Assembly (NCBI GenBank): GCA_910575795.1
Contig: CAJTGE010000010.1
Coordinates: forward strand, 62,001 to 126,000
Length of the DNA: 64,000 bases
Direction: 5' to 3'
Source of the DNA: Clostridiaceae bacterium
GTDB lineage: Bacteria > Bacillota > Clostridia > Lachnospirales > Lachnospiraceae
This document shows positions 43,149-52,185 of this stretch, in pieces. A program made the translations under genes and the position numbers. Positions within the stretch are counted from its first letter, which is position 1; every line of letters starts with the position of its first letter. The notes under the pieces are model-generated. The model was not told where the DNA came from. It ran no database searches and saw only the letters and a list, made by a program, of their open reading frames with translations.

Positions 43149-45602
43149 ATGAAAGGATTTAATAAGGAAGCGATTAAGCAGAGCATTATTGACAATGTAA
43201 AGAGCCAGTTCCGCCGGACGATCGACGAGGCTACGCCGCAGCAGGTGTACCAGGCCGCGGCTTACGCGGTAAAGGATGTGGTCATTGACCGCTGGATTGC
43301 CACGCAGAAGACGTACGACGAGTCAAATGTGAAAAAGGTGTACTACCTGTCCATGGAATTCCTGATGGGCCGCGCTCTGGGCAACAATATGATAAACTTA
43401 GGCGTGTGGAAGGAATTTAAGGAGGCTCTCGACGATCTCGGCTTTGATTTGACCGCGATCGAGGACGAGGAGCCGGATCCCGCTCTTGGAAACGGCGGAC
43501 TCGGCCGTCTGGCGGCCTGTTTCCTGGATTCCCTGGCCACGCTCGGCTATCCGGCTTACGGCTGCGGCATCCGCTACCATTACGGCATGTTTAAGCAGAA
43601 GATCGAGAACGGCTACCAGATCGAGGTTCCGGACGAGTGGTTAAAGCACGGCTATCCCTTTGAGCTGCGCCGCCCCGAATACGCCAGCGAGGTAAAATTC
43701 GGCGGCTATGTAAAGACCGTGCAGGACGGACAGCGCAACGTCTTTGTGCAGGAGGGCTACCAGTCCGTGATGGCTGTGCCGTATGACATGCCGATCGTGG
43801 GCTACCAAAACAATGTGGTCAACACCCTGCGCATCTGGGACGCGCAGCCGGTCAACACCTTCAGCCTGGCCGCCTTTGACAAGGGAAATTACCAGCAGGC
43901 CGTGGAGCAGGAAAACCTGGCCAAGAACCTGGTGGAGGTGCTTTACCCCAATGACAACCACTATGCCGGCAAGGAGCTGCGCTTAAAACAGCAGTATTTC
44001 TTCATCTCCGCCAGCCTCCAGGTGGCGCTTAAGAAGTTCCGCGAGAATAACAGCGATATCCATAAGCTCCCGGAGAAGGTGACGTTCCAGATGAATGATA
44101 CGCACCCGACCGTCGCCGTGGCGGAGCTGATGCGCATCCTTCTGGACGAGGAGGGCTTAAACTGGGAGGAGGCCTGGGAGATTACGACCAAGACCTGCGC
44201 CTATACGAACCACACGATCATGGCAGAGGCTCTGGAGAAATGGCCGATCGAGCTCTTCTCAAGGCTGCTTCCGCGTATTTACCAGATCGTGGAGGAGATA
44301 AACCGCCGCTTCCTGATGGAGGTTCAGGAGAAGTATCCGAACGATTACGAGAAGATCCGCAAGATGGCTATCATCTTCGACGGACAGGTTAAGATGGCGC
44401 ACCTGGCGATTGTGGCCGGCTACTCCGTCAACGGCGTGGCAAGGCTGCACACCGAGATCCTAAAAAAGCAGGAATTAAAGGATTTCTATGAGATGATGCC
44501 GGAGAAATTTAACAATAAGACAAACGGCATTACCCAGCGGCGTTTCCTGCTCCATGGAAACCCGCTTCTGGCCGGCTGGGTGACAGACAAGATTGGCGAC
44601 GAGTGGATCACGGATCTTACGCATTTGCATAAGCTGGCCATCTACGCGGGTGACGAAAAATGCCAGCAGGAATTTATGAACATCAAATACCAGAATAAGC
44701 TGCGTCTTGCAAAATACATCAAGGAGCACAACGGGATCGACGTGGATCCGCGCTCGATCTTTGATGTACAGGTTAAGCGCCTGCATGAGTACAAGCGCCA
44801 GCTCCTGAATATCCTGCATGTGATGTTCCTCTACAACCAGTTAAAAGACAACCCGAACATGGATATGGTTCCCAGGACCTTTATTTTCGGCGCCAAGGCA
44901 GCCGCCGGCTACCAGATCGCCAAGAAAACCATTAAGCTCATCAACGCCGTGGCGGATGTGATCAACAGTGACAAATCCATCGGCGGCAAGATCCGGGTCG
45001 TATTCATCGAGGATTACAAGGTATCGAATGCGGAGATGATTTTCGCGGCCGCAGACGTCAGCGAGCAGATTTCCACTGCCAGCAAGGAGGCGTCCGGCAC
45101 CGGAAACATGAAATTCATGCTCAACGGCGCGCTGACCCTGGGCACCATGGACGGCGCGAACGTGGAGATCGTGGAAGAAGTGGGAGAGGAGAACGCCTTC
45201 ATCTTCGGACTGTCCTCAGACGAGGTGATCCAGTACGAGAATCATGGCGGCTACAATCCGGTCGAGATCTTTAACACGGATCAGGATATCCGCCGCGTGC
45301 TGATGCAGCTCATCAACGGCTACTACGCGCCGCAGGATCCGGAGCTGTTCCGCGATATCTACAACTCGCTGCTAAATACACAGAGCAGCTCAAAGGCGGA
45401 TATGTACTTTATCCTCAAGGATTTCCGGGCGTATGCAGAGGCCCAGAAAAAGGTGGAGGCCGCTTACCGCGACGAGAAGTGGTGGGCAAAGGCCGCGCTG
45501 CTCAATGTGGCCTGCGCCGGCAAATTCTCCTCAGACCGCACGATCGAGGAGTATGTGCGCGATATCTGGCATTTAAAAAAGGTAAAGGTTGAGTTAAACT
45601 GA
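43149..45602 (+). CDS. glgP: Glycogen/starch (maltodextrin) phosphorylase
   Basis: Splits terminal glucose from alpha-1,4-glucan as glucose-1-phosphate. 817 residues of the GT35 family: YYLSMEFLMGRALGNN, GNGGLGRLAACFLDS, FQMNDTHPTVAVAELMR, RLHEYKRQLLN and the PLP-lysine segment EASGTGNMKFMLNGALTLGT. GAGGAGG precedes the start. It lies just behind ileS with no promoter visible, so it may depend on T-box read-through, an odd pairing. Confidence 0.96.
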   Translation: MKGFNKEAIKQSIIDNVKSQFRRTIDEATPQQVYQAAAYAVKDVVIDRWIATQKTYDESNVKKVYYLSMEFLMGRALGNNMINLGVWKEFKEALDDLGFDLTAIEDEEPDPALGNGGLGRLAACFLDSLATLGYPAYGCGIRYHYGMFKQKIENGYQIEVPDEWLKHGYPFELRRPEYASEVKFGGYVKTVQDGQRNVFVQEGYQSVMAVPYDMPIVGYQNNVVNTLRIWDAQPVNTFSLAAFDKGNYQQAVEQENLAKNLVEVLYPNDNHYAGKELRLKQQYFFISASLQVALKKFRENNSDIHKLPEKVTFQMNDTHPTVAVAELMRILLDEEGLNWEEAWEITTKTCAYTNHTIMAEALEKWPIELFSRLLPRIYQIVEEINRRFLMEVQEKYPNDYEKIRKMAIIFDGQVKMAHLAIVAGYSVNGVARLHTEILKKQELKDFYEMMPEKFNNKTNGITQRRFLLHGNPLLAGWVTDKIGDEWITDLTHLHKLAIYAGDEKCQQEFMNIKYQNKLRLAKYIKEHNGIDVDPRSIFDVQVKRLHEYKRQLLNILHVMFLYNQLKDNPNMDMVPRTFIFGAKAAAGYQIAKKTIKLINAVADVINSDKSIGGKIRVVFIEDYKVSNAEMIFAAADVSEQISTASKEASGTGNMKFMLNGALTLGTMDGANVEIVEEVGEENAFIFGLSSDEVIQYENHGGYNPVEIFNTDQDIRRVLMQLINGYYAPQDPELFRDIYNSLLNTQSSSKADMYFILKDFRAYAEAQKKVEAAYRDEKWWAKAALLNVACAGKFSSDRTIEEYVRDIWHLKKVKVELN

Positions 45603-45603
45603 T

Positions 45604-46179
45604 ATGAGATGGATAAAACGGCGGGGGAGCGGCATGGGAGGGCCGGGCGGCCTTCCTGCTTCCGTGCCCGTGTGCATCGCCGCCTGCGCGTTCCTCATCG
45701 CCGCCGCCTGCCTCATCTGGCACTGCCTGTCCGCTGTCCGGCAGGGGCGGGAGATGATAACCGAGCTCTATAAGGCAAACCGCGCTCCCATGCTCCGGGA
45801 GCTCTCACAGGCGGATCTGGCGGAAATCTATGAGGTCCGCTGGGGCCGGCGCGCGACCGCCGCCGGGAGAGAAGCGCTTTCGGGCGTCGGGATTCCCCAT
45901 ATCCTGTTGTTCCAGGAAATGAAGGCTGCGGTGGAGCGCACAAGCGTCGTGTCCGTGGAGCTTACGGAGAGCGGAGAGGCGGGCGGATCTGACCGTGCGG
46001 AGGAAGGCGCGGGGCAGGGAAAGACGGTTTCGTTCCGCTACAGGGCAGAGGTGGATTTTTATCTGGAAAAGGGAAATGAAGCGCTGACACCGGTGGAGCG
46101 CAGGAGCTTTGAAGGGACGATACGGCTGAAACGGGGGTGGCTGCCTGTGTGGAAGCTGGATGGGATTACAATAGGATAA
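45604..46179 (+). CDS. Hypothetical membrane-anchored protein
   Basis: 191 residues; starts 1 base after the glgP stop. A basic N-terminus (MRWIKRRGSG) is followed by one helix (VPVCIAACAFLIAAACLIWHCL, about 22-43), then an external part with LYKANRAPMLRELSQADLAEIYEVRW and a C-terminal beta region. No known domain. It is followed by the spoIID promoter, so expression is likely coupled to glgP rather than sporulation. Confidence 0.65.
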   Translation: MRWIKRRGSGMGGPGGLPASVPVCIAACAFLIAAACLIWHCLSAVRQGREMITELYKANRAPMLRELSQADLAEIYEVRWGRRATAAGREALSGVGIPHILLFQEMKAAVERTSVVSVELTESGEAGGSDRAEEGAGQGKTVSFRYRAEVDFYLEKGNEALTPVERRSFEGTIRLKRGWLPVWKLDGITIG

Positions 46180-46183
46180 ACGA

Positions 46184-46210
46184 ATAAGATTCATGGCTCC
46201 GTCATAGAAT
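46184..46210 (+). promoter_or_regulatory. Sigma-E-type promoter of spoIID
   Basis: ATA (46184-46186), 16 bases, CATAGAAT (46203-46210). This matches the mother-cell sigma-E pattern (ATA-N16-CATAcanT) with one change, as expected for spoIID. A hairpin (ATGGCTCCGT...ACGGAGTCAT, with ATAGAATG/CATTCTAT inside; 46193-46249) overlaps it and runs to the start codon. Confidence 0.65.
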
Positions 46211-46247
46211 GGTATCACATAAAACCATCATTCTATAGAACGGAGTC

Positions 46248-47168
46248 ATGTTTATGCGTAAAACAGCAGCCATATGCCTTCTGGCCCTTCTGATCCCATA
46301 TATCACAACCCTGTCGTGGACAGGCCGTGTGGAGGGAAGCACAACGCGGATTTCGCAGAGCGGTAAGACCATTCTCCTGGACCGGGACGGGGCCTCGCGT
46401 TCGATTGAGCGCGAGGAGTATCTGATCGGGATTCTGGCCGTGCAGATCCCGGCCGATTATGAGATGGAGGCCCTCAAGGCCCAGGCCATCGCGGCCCGGA
46501 CGGCGCTCTGCCGGCAGATGGAGGGAAAGGAGACGATCGCGGAATCTGCCCTGGACATGGACTATCTGGAACAGGGGCAGATGGAGGCCATGTGGGGGCG
46601 GGAGCGGTATCTGGAAAACTATAAGAGGCTCAGGAGCGCGGTGCAGGAGACCGCCGGGCAGGTGATCCGCTGTCAGGGCGAATACATTGATCCCCTGTTT
46701 CACCGCTTAAGCGCCGGCGGGACGAGGGCCGGAGACGGGCTGCACCCCTATCTGGCGTCTGTTAAGGAGCCGGATGATCTGCAGGGGGAAAACTTTATGA
46801 GTATCTTCCTTTTTACAAGGGAGGAGCTGGCGGGGCGTCTGAACGCCATGCCGGATCCGCCGGGCGTCGCGCCGGAGGAGGTATTTGAGCGGATCCAGAT
46901 CATACAAAAGGACAGCGCCGGCTATGTGGAGTCCATCCAGGTGGGAGACAAGAGCTACACAGGCGACGAGGTGCGCTACGCGCTGGGCCTTCCTTCGCCC
47001 GCCTACCGCTTTGAGGAAGCGGAGGGGAAGATCCGCTGCACGACACAGGGGATCGGGCATGGTTTCGGTCTTGATCAGTACGGGGCGGACCGGAAGGCGA
47101 AAGAGGGCTGGAAGGCAGAGGATATCCTGGGATTTTATTATAAAAATATTGTGATTGTTTCTGAATAA
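46248..47168 (+). CDS. spoIID: Stage II sporulation protein D (SpoIID/LytB domain)
   Basis: 306 residues. It has a membrane anchor (AAICLLALLIPYITTLSW), then a SpoIID domain: REEYLIGILAVQIPADYEMEALKAQAIAART, DPLFHRLSAGGTRAG-type segment and GIGHGFGLDQYGADRKAKEG. SpoIID is a lytic transglycosylase that remodels peptidoglycan during engulfment. The Glu that precedes the MP/IP turn and is catalytic in studied SpoIID proteins (EMP) is Gln66 here (VQIP). The gene has a sigma-E-type promoter and is followed by the spoIIQ-like gene. Confidence 0.88.
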   Translation: MFMRKTAAICLLALLIPYITTLSWTGRVEGSTTRISQSGKTILLDRDGASRSIEREEYLIGILAVQIPADYEMEALKAQAIAARTALCRQMEGKETIAESALDMDYLEQGQMEAMWGRERYLENYKRLRSAVQETAGQVIRCQGEYIDPLFHRLSAGGTRAGDGLHPYLASVKEPDDLQGENFMSIFLFTREELAGRLNAMPDPPGVAPEEVFERIQIIQKDSAGYVESIQVGDKSYTGDEVRYALGLPSPAYRFEEAEGKIRCTTQGIGHGFGLDQYGADRKAKEGWKAEDILGFYYKNIVIVSE

Positions 47169-47171
47169 AAA

Positions 47172-47203
47172 ACCTCGGCAGGGTAAGACTATTACCGAGG
47201 TGA
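47172..47203 (+). promoter_or_regulatory. Hairpin masking the ribosome site of spoIIQ
   Basis: CCTCGG (47172-47177) pairs with CCGAGG (47195-47200), which contains the GAGG ribosome site of the GTG start at 47209; inner GGTAA/TTACC can pair too. The stem starts 4 bases after the spoIID stop, so ribosomes finishing spoIID could open it. Confidence 0.55.
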
Positions 47204-47208
47204 TAAAC

Positions 47209-47985
47209 GTGAAAAACAAAATCAATCAACTGTTCAAGGACAAACTGCTCCTTGTCATGATGGTGCTGGGCCTGCTGACTATTGTTGCGGCAGCAGGAGC
47301 GGTAAGGATTCGCAGGGGCAATCCCCAAAATGATCAGAATCCCTACCTGGAGGTTCCGGAGACACAGGGACTTCTTGCAAAAGAGCCGCCGGCCGCCGTT
47401 TTGCCGGAAAAGGAAAAAGAAAAGGAGACGAAGGAGGCGCAGGCCGGGACGGCCAAGGCTGCCGGGAGCTCCGACGCGGATTATTCCACAGAGAATAAAG
47501 CCGCTGCCACAAAAGAGACGGGCGCGGAGCGGGCCGAGAAGGCAAACGCTTCCAGGGCTGTTCCGTTAAACTACAACGGCGCGGATAAGCTCGGCTGGCC
47601 GGTCAGAGGAAATGTGATCCTGGATTTCAGCATGGAAACCACTACTTATTTCCCCACCCTGGATCAGTACAAATGCAATCCGGCCCTGATTATCCAGGGC
47701 GAGGTCAGCGATCCTGTGAGCGCTCCGGCTGACGCGATGGTGCTCGAGGTAGGCGCAAATGAGGAGATCGGGAACTTTGTGGTACTGGATCTTGGCGGAG
47801 AATACACGGCCGTATGCGGCCAGCTCAAGGATATTCAGGTGGCCAAAAATCAGTATGTGTCCCAGGGAAGCAAGATCGGCTATGTGTCAGAGCCCACGAA
47901 GTATTATTCGGTTGAAGGGACAAATGTGTATTTTGAATTAAAGCATGAGGATAAGCCGGTGGATGCGCTGGATTATCTGGAATAG
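47209..47985 (+). CDS. spoIIQ: SpoIIQ-like M23-fold protein lacking metal ligands
   Basis: 258 residues from GTG 47209. A short basic start, one helix (KLLLVMMVLGLLTIVAAAGAV), a charged Glu/Lys/Ala linker, and a C-terminal LytM/M23 fold: LGWPVRGNVILDFS, SAPADAMVLEVGANEEIGNFVVLDL, GQLKDIQVAKNQYVSQGSKIGYV, GTNVYFELKHEDKPVDAL. The metal-binding HxxxD and HxH positions are not His/Asp here (CNPALI; NVYFE). The domain's only His is near the end, so it should be inactive. SpoIIQ bridges forespore and mother cell with SpoIIIAH; position after spoIID supports the call. Confidence 0.8.
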   Translation: MKNKINQLFKDKLLLVMMVLGLLTIVAAAGAVRIRRGNPQNDQNPYLEVPETQGLLAKEPPAAVLPEKEKEKETKEAQAGTAKAAGSSDADYSTENKAAATKETGAERAEKANASRAVPLNYNGADKLGWPVRGNVILDFSMETTTYFPTLDQYKCNPALIIQGEVSDPVSAPADAMVLEVGANEEIGNFVVLDLGGEYTAVCGQLKDIQVAKNQYVSQGSKIGYVSEPTKYYSVEGTNVYFELKHEDKPVDALDYLE

Positions 47986-48005
47986 GGCGGGAGACTGCCA
48001 TATGA

Positions 48006-48083
48006 GCAGCCGTTTGGGATTCCTGAACGGCTGCGGGGAACTGTATACGTACACGCGGGGCTGCCGGTTGGGCGGCCCTTTTT
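48006..48083 (+). terminator. Two hairpins after spoIIQ, the second a terminator
   Basis: GCAGCCGTT/AACGGCTGC (48006-48034), then GGGCTGCC-GGTTG-GGCGGCCC followed by TTTTT (48058-48083). The remaining gap to 48283 shows no gene. Confidence 0.75.
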
Positions 48084-48283
48084 ATGGTATGACGGGTATG
48101 CCGTCAGCCTGTGGTAAAATGAAAAGATGGTATTTCTGGCTAACGATAAGGAAGTGATCCGGTTGTATAATATGCGTGAGACGGCACAAATTGATTACAA
48201 TAGCGGAATGAAGAAAGCCAGGGCCGAAAGAAGGGTTGAAATTTCAGACCGCTTTTCGTTTTCTATAATACTTGTATCGATAG

Positions 48284-48967
48284 TTATCCCACCCACTGAT
48301 ACCGTATCGAGGGCCTGCCGCCGGTCCGGTAATCGATGCTGCTTTTCAGCTCCCCGGTTTCAACCATGTAATTCATATACCGGCGGATCGTAATTCTCGA
48401 TAAATGCACCTGCTCCGCGATCTGCTCGCTGGAATAACCCGCCCCGGGATTTTCGATGAGAAATTCCCGTATTCTGGAAAGCGTGGCTTCATTCAGCCCC
48501 TTGGCAAGCTGGGGACGGGAGGCGCCGGGAGAGCCCTGGAGGCAGAGAAGCGAGTCGATCTCCTGCTGCCCCATCGTTTCGCGGGTATGCCGGAGCTTTT
48601 CAAAAAGGGCGGAAAAGCGCTCTAAAGCGGTTTTAAAGCGCCCAAATTCAAAGGGCTTTACCAGATAGTCCACCACGCCTCTGGACAGGAGCTTTTGCAC
48701 GATATCCGTGTCGGAGGCAGAGGTGACCATAATCACAGACGGCGTTTTGCCCATGGCGTGGAGCTGGTCAATGAATTCGTCCCCGTTCATAAGAGGGGTA
48801 TAATAATCAAGGATAATGAGATCCGCGTCGCTGTCTTTTAAGTATCTAAGCGCGTCCCCGCCGTTTTTAAAGACCGCGGCGACGCCAAAGCCCGGCAGGC
48901 TTTCCACATATCTGCGGTTGATGGAAGCGACCATGGGGTCATCCTCAATGATAATTACCTGGTACAT
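48284..48967 (-). CDS. CitB/DcuR-family response regulator
   Basis: 227 residues. The receiver domain has IIIEDDPMVASINRRYVE (acidic pocket), LIILDYYTPLMNGDEF with the phospho-Asp in LDYY, MVTSASDTD and DYLVKPFEFGRF. The C-terminus has a winged helix with GYSSEQIAEQVHLSRITIRRYMNYMV, the CitB/DcuR type. These usually control dicarboxylate or citrate uptake. It overlaps the kinase gene by 23 bases. Confidence 0.92.
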   Translation of the reverse strand: MYQVIIIEDDPMVASINRRYVESLPGFGVAAVFKNGGDALRYLKDSDADLIILDYYTPLMNGDEFIDQLHAMGKTPSVIMVTSASDTDIVQKLLSRGVVDYLVKPFEFGRFKTALERFSALFEKLRHTRETMGQQEIDSLLCLQGSPGASRPQLAKGLNEATLSRIREFLIENPGAGYSSEQIAEQVHLSRITIRRYMNYMVETGELKSSIDYRTGGRPSIRYQWVG

Positions 48968-50633
48968 CTGCGCCCTCCTTTCCGGTAAAAGCGAGGGTAA
49001 AGCACGCGCCCTCGCCGGGTTCTGTGTCGATCGTGATATCGCCGTGATACTGCGTCACAAGCTGTCGGATGAGAAAAAGGCCGGTTCCCCGGTTTTCTCC
49101 TTTGGAGGAAACGCCTTTTTCATAAATATGCGGGAGAATCCCGGGGGCGATCCCGCGCCCTGTGTCCTCACAGGTGATCATAAAGCAGCCCGGCTGGCTG
49201 TACAGGCCAAGGATAATTTCTTTTCCGGGCCCGCCGTTTTCCGGACTGGCGCTTTCCGGCCCGCCTGCCTGCGCCGCCGCGTCCCCGTCTCCTCCTGCGC
49301 TCAGCTCTTCAATGGCGTTTTCGAGGAGATTTCCGATGATGGTAATGCAGGCGTCTACGGGGAGAATGAGATCCCGCTCCAGGCAGGAGCTGTCCGGGGC
49401 GACGCTTAAGCGGATGCCGAGCTCGGCGGCGTGCATCATTTTTCCGATGACCAGGGCGCAGATCCGCGTCTCCCGGATGCGATCCGCCGTCTCGCGGACC
49501 GAACGGCTCGTGACCAGGGTGCTGTTGGAGATGAAATCAATGGCCCGGCTGATTTCCCCTGTCTGTAGGTATCCGAGAATCACATGAAGCTTATTTAAAA
49601 ACTCGTGATTAAAGGCGCGCAGCGTGTCCAGCATGCTGCGCGCGCCGAACAGATCATCGGACAGCCTCATGAGCTCCGTGCGGTCCGCGATAACGACCAG
49701 TGTTCCGCGTACCGCGCGGCTTTCCTGATCGCGCACGGGAATCTCGTCGATCAGGACGGTATGGCCGCTAAGGGACCAGGAGCGGCGCAGGATGGCCTCC
49801 CCGGCGGACGCCACATGGTCAAAGCGCGAGCCGGGGTAAAGATCGCGGATCCGGCGTCCGGAAAGCGAGCCTCCCTCCGGCGAAAACAGCTCCGCCGCCT
49901 TTTGGTTGGAAAACAGGATACGGCCGTGCGTATCTGTGGCGATGAGGCCCTCGTCAATGGAATTCATGACCTCGTCCTGCCTGGTATAGAGGCGGATCAG
50001 CTCCTCTGGATCAAAGCCCCTGAGCGATTTGCGCAAAAGCCGCATGGATGCGCCGGCGAGAAATATGCTGACGGCAATCATGAACAGGAAAATCGCGGCA
50101 TGGACCAGAAGGATCACATGGCGTCTGGCCGAAATTGCGGAGGTGAAAACCGAGGCCATGACAAAGCCGATGATTTGGCCGTCCCCGCCCTGTATCGCGT
50201 GAAAGGCCCGGCGCTGGGAGCCCTTTGTGCCGTAGCCTGTGGAAATATAAGGCTCGGAACCGGCCAGTATGGCTGCCTCGTCGCCGTCCACGAACGTTTC
50301 GCCCGTTTTCAGCCGGTCTGTGTGGTAAAAGCGCAGGCCGCGGCTGTCGCAGATGACGATCACGCTGATATCCGGGATCGTCGCGCTTAAGGAGTCAAGG
50401 TGCGCGGCGGCCTCCTGGCCCGGGTAGCCGTCCTCCAGCATGGCGGCGACCTCAGGCATGGAGGCAATATAGGCGGCCGCGCCGCTTATCACGCGATCCA
50501 TGTCCCTGCGCTCGCGGTTGATGTCAAAATACAGCGTGCTCGCGAGGGAGAGGAGGATCATAAAGGCGGATAAAAACAAAAAGAAATGGTACAGCGTTCG
50601 TTCAAGCGCGGTCTGGGCGCGGGCCTGGGTCAT
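48945..50633 (-). CDS. CitA/DcuS-family sensor histidine kinase
   Basis: 562 residues. Two helices (FFLFLSAFMILLSLASTL; VHAAIFLFMIAVSIFLAG) flank an extracellular PDC/sCACHE ligand domain (SVIVICDSRGLRFYHTD, DGDEAAILAGSEPYISTGYG). Then comes a cytoplasmic PAS domain (EVMNSIDEGLIATDTHGRIL), and the kinase core with RAFNHEFLNKLHVILGYLQTG (phospho-His), NLLENAIEEL (N box), DTGRGIAP and GTGLFLIRQLV (G boxes). ATG 50633 has GGAGG 7 bases upstream, so it is preferred over 50654. No transporter gene lies nearby, so the ligand is unknown. Confidence 0.92.
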   Translation of the reverse strand: MTQARAQTALERTLYHFFLFLSAFMILLSLASTLYFDINRERRDMDRVISGAAAYIASMPEVAAMLEDGYPGQEAAAHLDSLSATIPDISVIVICDSRGLRFYHTDRLKTGETFVDGDEAAILAGSEPYISTGYGTKGSQRRAFHAIQGGDGQIIGFVMASVFTSAISARRHVILLVHAAIFLFMIAVSIFLAGASMRLLRKSLRGFDPEELIRLYTRQDEVMNSIDEGLIATDTHGRILFSNQKAAELFSPEGGSLSGRRIRDLYPGSRFDHVASAGEAILRRSWSLSGHTVLIDEIPVRDQESRAVRGTLVVIADRTELMRLSDDLFGARSMLDTLRAFNHEFLNKLHVILGYLQTGEISRAIDFISNSTLVTSRSVRETADRIRETRICALVIGKMMHAAELGIRLSVAPDSSCLERDLILPVDACITIIGNLLENAIEELSAGGDGDAAAQAGGPESASPENGGPGKEIILGLYSQPGCFMITCEDTGRGIAPGILPHIYEKGVSSKGENRGTGLFLIRQLVTQYHGDITIDTEPGEGACFTLAFTGKEGADVPGNYH

Positions 50634-50684
50634 GGCACACCTCCGGGGGATCATCTGTGGACAGGGTAAGAGGGATTTTAGAAA

Positions 50685-50713
50685 ATTATATAAAAAAACG
50701 GGGGAATGCGCAA
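50685..50713 (-). promoter_or_regulatory. Promoter of the two-component operon
   Basis: Minus strand: TTGCGC (50713-50708), 17 bases, TATAAT (50690-50685). Confidence 0.65.
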
Positions 50714-50724
50714 GAAAAAACAGC

Positions 50725-50857
50725 GTAACCGTTCAGACAATCTGAACTGTTACGGCATCTGGACATGAAAATCGCTTCGCGATGGGGCGGATGCCTGCTG
50801 CCGCTACGTTTTCGTACGGTCAGCGCAGCAAGTGCGCAGACCTATCTGAACTGTTAC
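50725..50857. repeat. Diverged palindromic element related to the 145-bp family
   Basis: Starts with the hairpin GTAACCGTTCAGA-CAA-TCTGAACTGTTAC and ends TCTGAACTGTTAC, the same ends as the 145-bp family, but the core differs (ATCGCTTCGCGAT; GCTACG/CGTACGGT). Confidence 0.7.
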
Positions 50858-50897
50858 CAAAACAGTATCCGGAACGGAAAAAAATACAAAAAAACCC

Positions 50898-50926
50898 TTG
50901 CTATTTTGACAGTAATTGGTTACAAT
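50898..50926 (+). promoter_or_regulatory. Promoter of gap
   Basis: TTGCTA (50898-50903), 17 bases, TACAAT (50921-50926); a TTGACA at 50906 is too close to this -10 box. Confidence 0.55.
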
Positions 50927-50989
50927 ACAGAGTAGGGTTGATTAATATTTAACAATCATGAATCAAAAATTCTTAGGAGGAATGAAGTC

Positions 50990-52003
50990 ATGGCAGTAAA
51001 AGTTGCAATCAATGGTTTTGGCCGTATCGGCCGTCTGGCATTCAGACAGATGTTTGGCGCTGAGGGCTACGAGGTAGTGGCAATCAACGACTTAACGAAC
51101 CCGGCTATGCTGGCGCACCTTTTAAAGTATGATTCCGCACAGGGCAGATACGAGGGTCATACGGTAGAGGCCGGCGAGGATAACATCGTGGTTGACGGCA
51201 AGAAGATCACGATCTATGCAAAAGCGAACGCCGCTGAGCTTCCGTGGGGAGAGATCGGCGTGGACGTTGTATTAGAGTGCACCGGATTCTACACATCCAA
51301 GGCCAAGGCGCAGGCGCACATCGACGCAGGCGCTAAGAAGGTGGTTATTTCCGCTCCGGCCGGAAACGACCTGCCGACGATCGTATTCAATGTAAACCAC
51401 AATACGCTGACACCGGATGACAAGATCATTTCCGCCGCGTCCTGCACGACGAACTGCCTTGCCCCGATGGCGAAAGCGCTCAACGACTATGCTCCGATCC
51501 AGTCCGGTATCATGGCTACCATCCACGCTTACACAGGCGATCAGATGATCCTGGACGGCCCGCACAGAAAAGGCGATCTGAGAAGAGCGAGAGCCGGCGC
51601 TGTGAACATCGTTCCGAACTCCACAGGAGCTGCCAAGGCGATCGGCCTGGTTATCCCGGAATTAAACGGCAAGCTCATCGGCGCCGCGCAGCGTGTTCCG
51701 GTTCCGACCGGTTCCACCACGATCTTAACCGCAGTTGTGAAGAAGGCGGACGTGACCAAGGAAGCTATCAACGCAGCCATGAAGGCGGCCGCTACCGAGT
51801 CCTTTGGCTACAATGAGGACGAGATCGTTTCCTCCGACATCGTAGGTATCCGTTACGGTTCCTTATTCGATGCGACACAGACCATGGTTTCCGCGATTGG
51901 CGACGATTTATTCCAGGTGCAGGTTGTTTCATGGTATGACAACGAGAATTCCTACACAAGCCAGATGGTTCGCACAATCAAATACTTTGCAGAGTTAGCA
52001 TAA
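50990..52003 (+). CDS. gap: Glyceraldehyde-3-phosphate dehydrogenase, type I
   Basis: Oxidises and phosphorylates glyceraldehyde-3-phosphate with NAD in glycolysis. 337 residues: [17 protein letters not shown], the active site [12 protein letters not shown] with Cys152, [14 protein letters not shown], and [19 protein letters not shown] lies before the start. It leads the gap-pgk-tpiA cluster with codon choices typical of highly expressed genes. Confidence 0.97.
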   Translation: MAVKVAINGFGRIGRLAFRQMFGAEGYEVVAINDLTNPAMLAHLLKYDSAQGRYEGHTVEAGEDNIVVDGKKITIYAKANAAELPWGEIGVDVVLECTGFYTSKAKAQAHIDAGAKKVVISAPAGNDLPTIVFNVNHNTLTPDDKIISAASCTTNCLAPMAKALNDYAPIQSGIMATIHAYTGDQMILDGPHRKGDLRRARAGAVNIVPNSTGAAKAIGLVIPELNGKLIGAAQRVPVPTGSTTILTAVVKKADVTKEAINAAMKAAATESFGYNEDEIVSSDIVGIRYGSLFDATQTMVSAIGDDLFQVQVVSWYDNENSYTSQMVRTIKYFAELA

Positions 52004-52082
52004 GAAAGACAGGGACAGCCCCGTGACAGCCTGCGCAGGGCGCGCGGGCGTTTTGCGGGGCAGGTTTCTGAGGATTCAAGAT

Positions 52083-52117
52083 GGGTCCGGTCCGCAGGGC
52101 CGGGCTCATTTTTATGG
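52083..52117 (+). terminator. Partial terminator in the gap-pgk space
   Basis: GGGTCCGG and CCGGGCTC pair (two G-T pairs) around a 9-base loop, followed by ATTTTTA. It may lower pgk-tpiA expression relative to gap. Confidence 0.5.
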
Positions 52118-52185
52118 AAATGAAAGCCTGCTGCGCCCGGCCTGCGTGAGGGCGGGCACAGCGACAGAGGAAAGGAGCGATTCCC

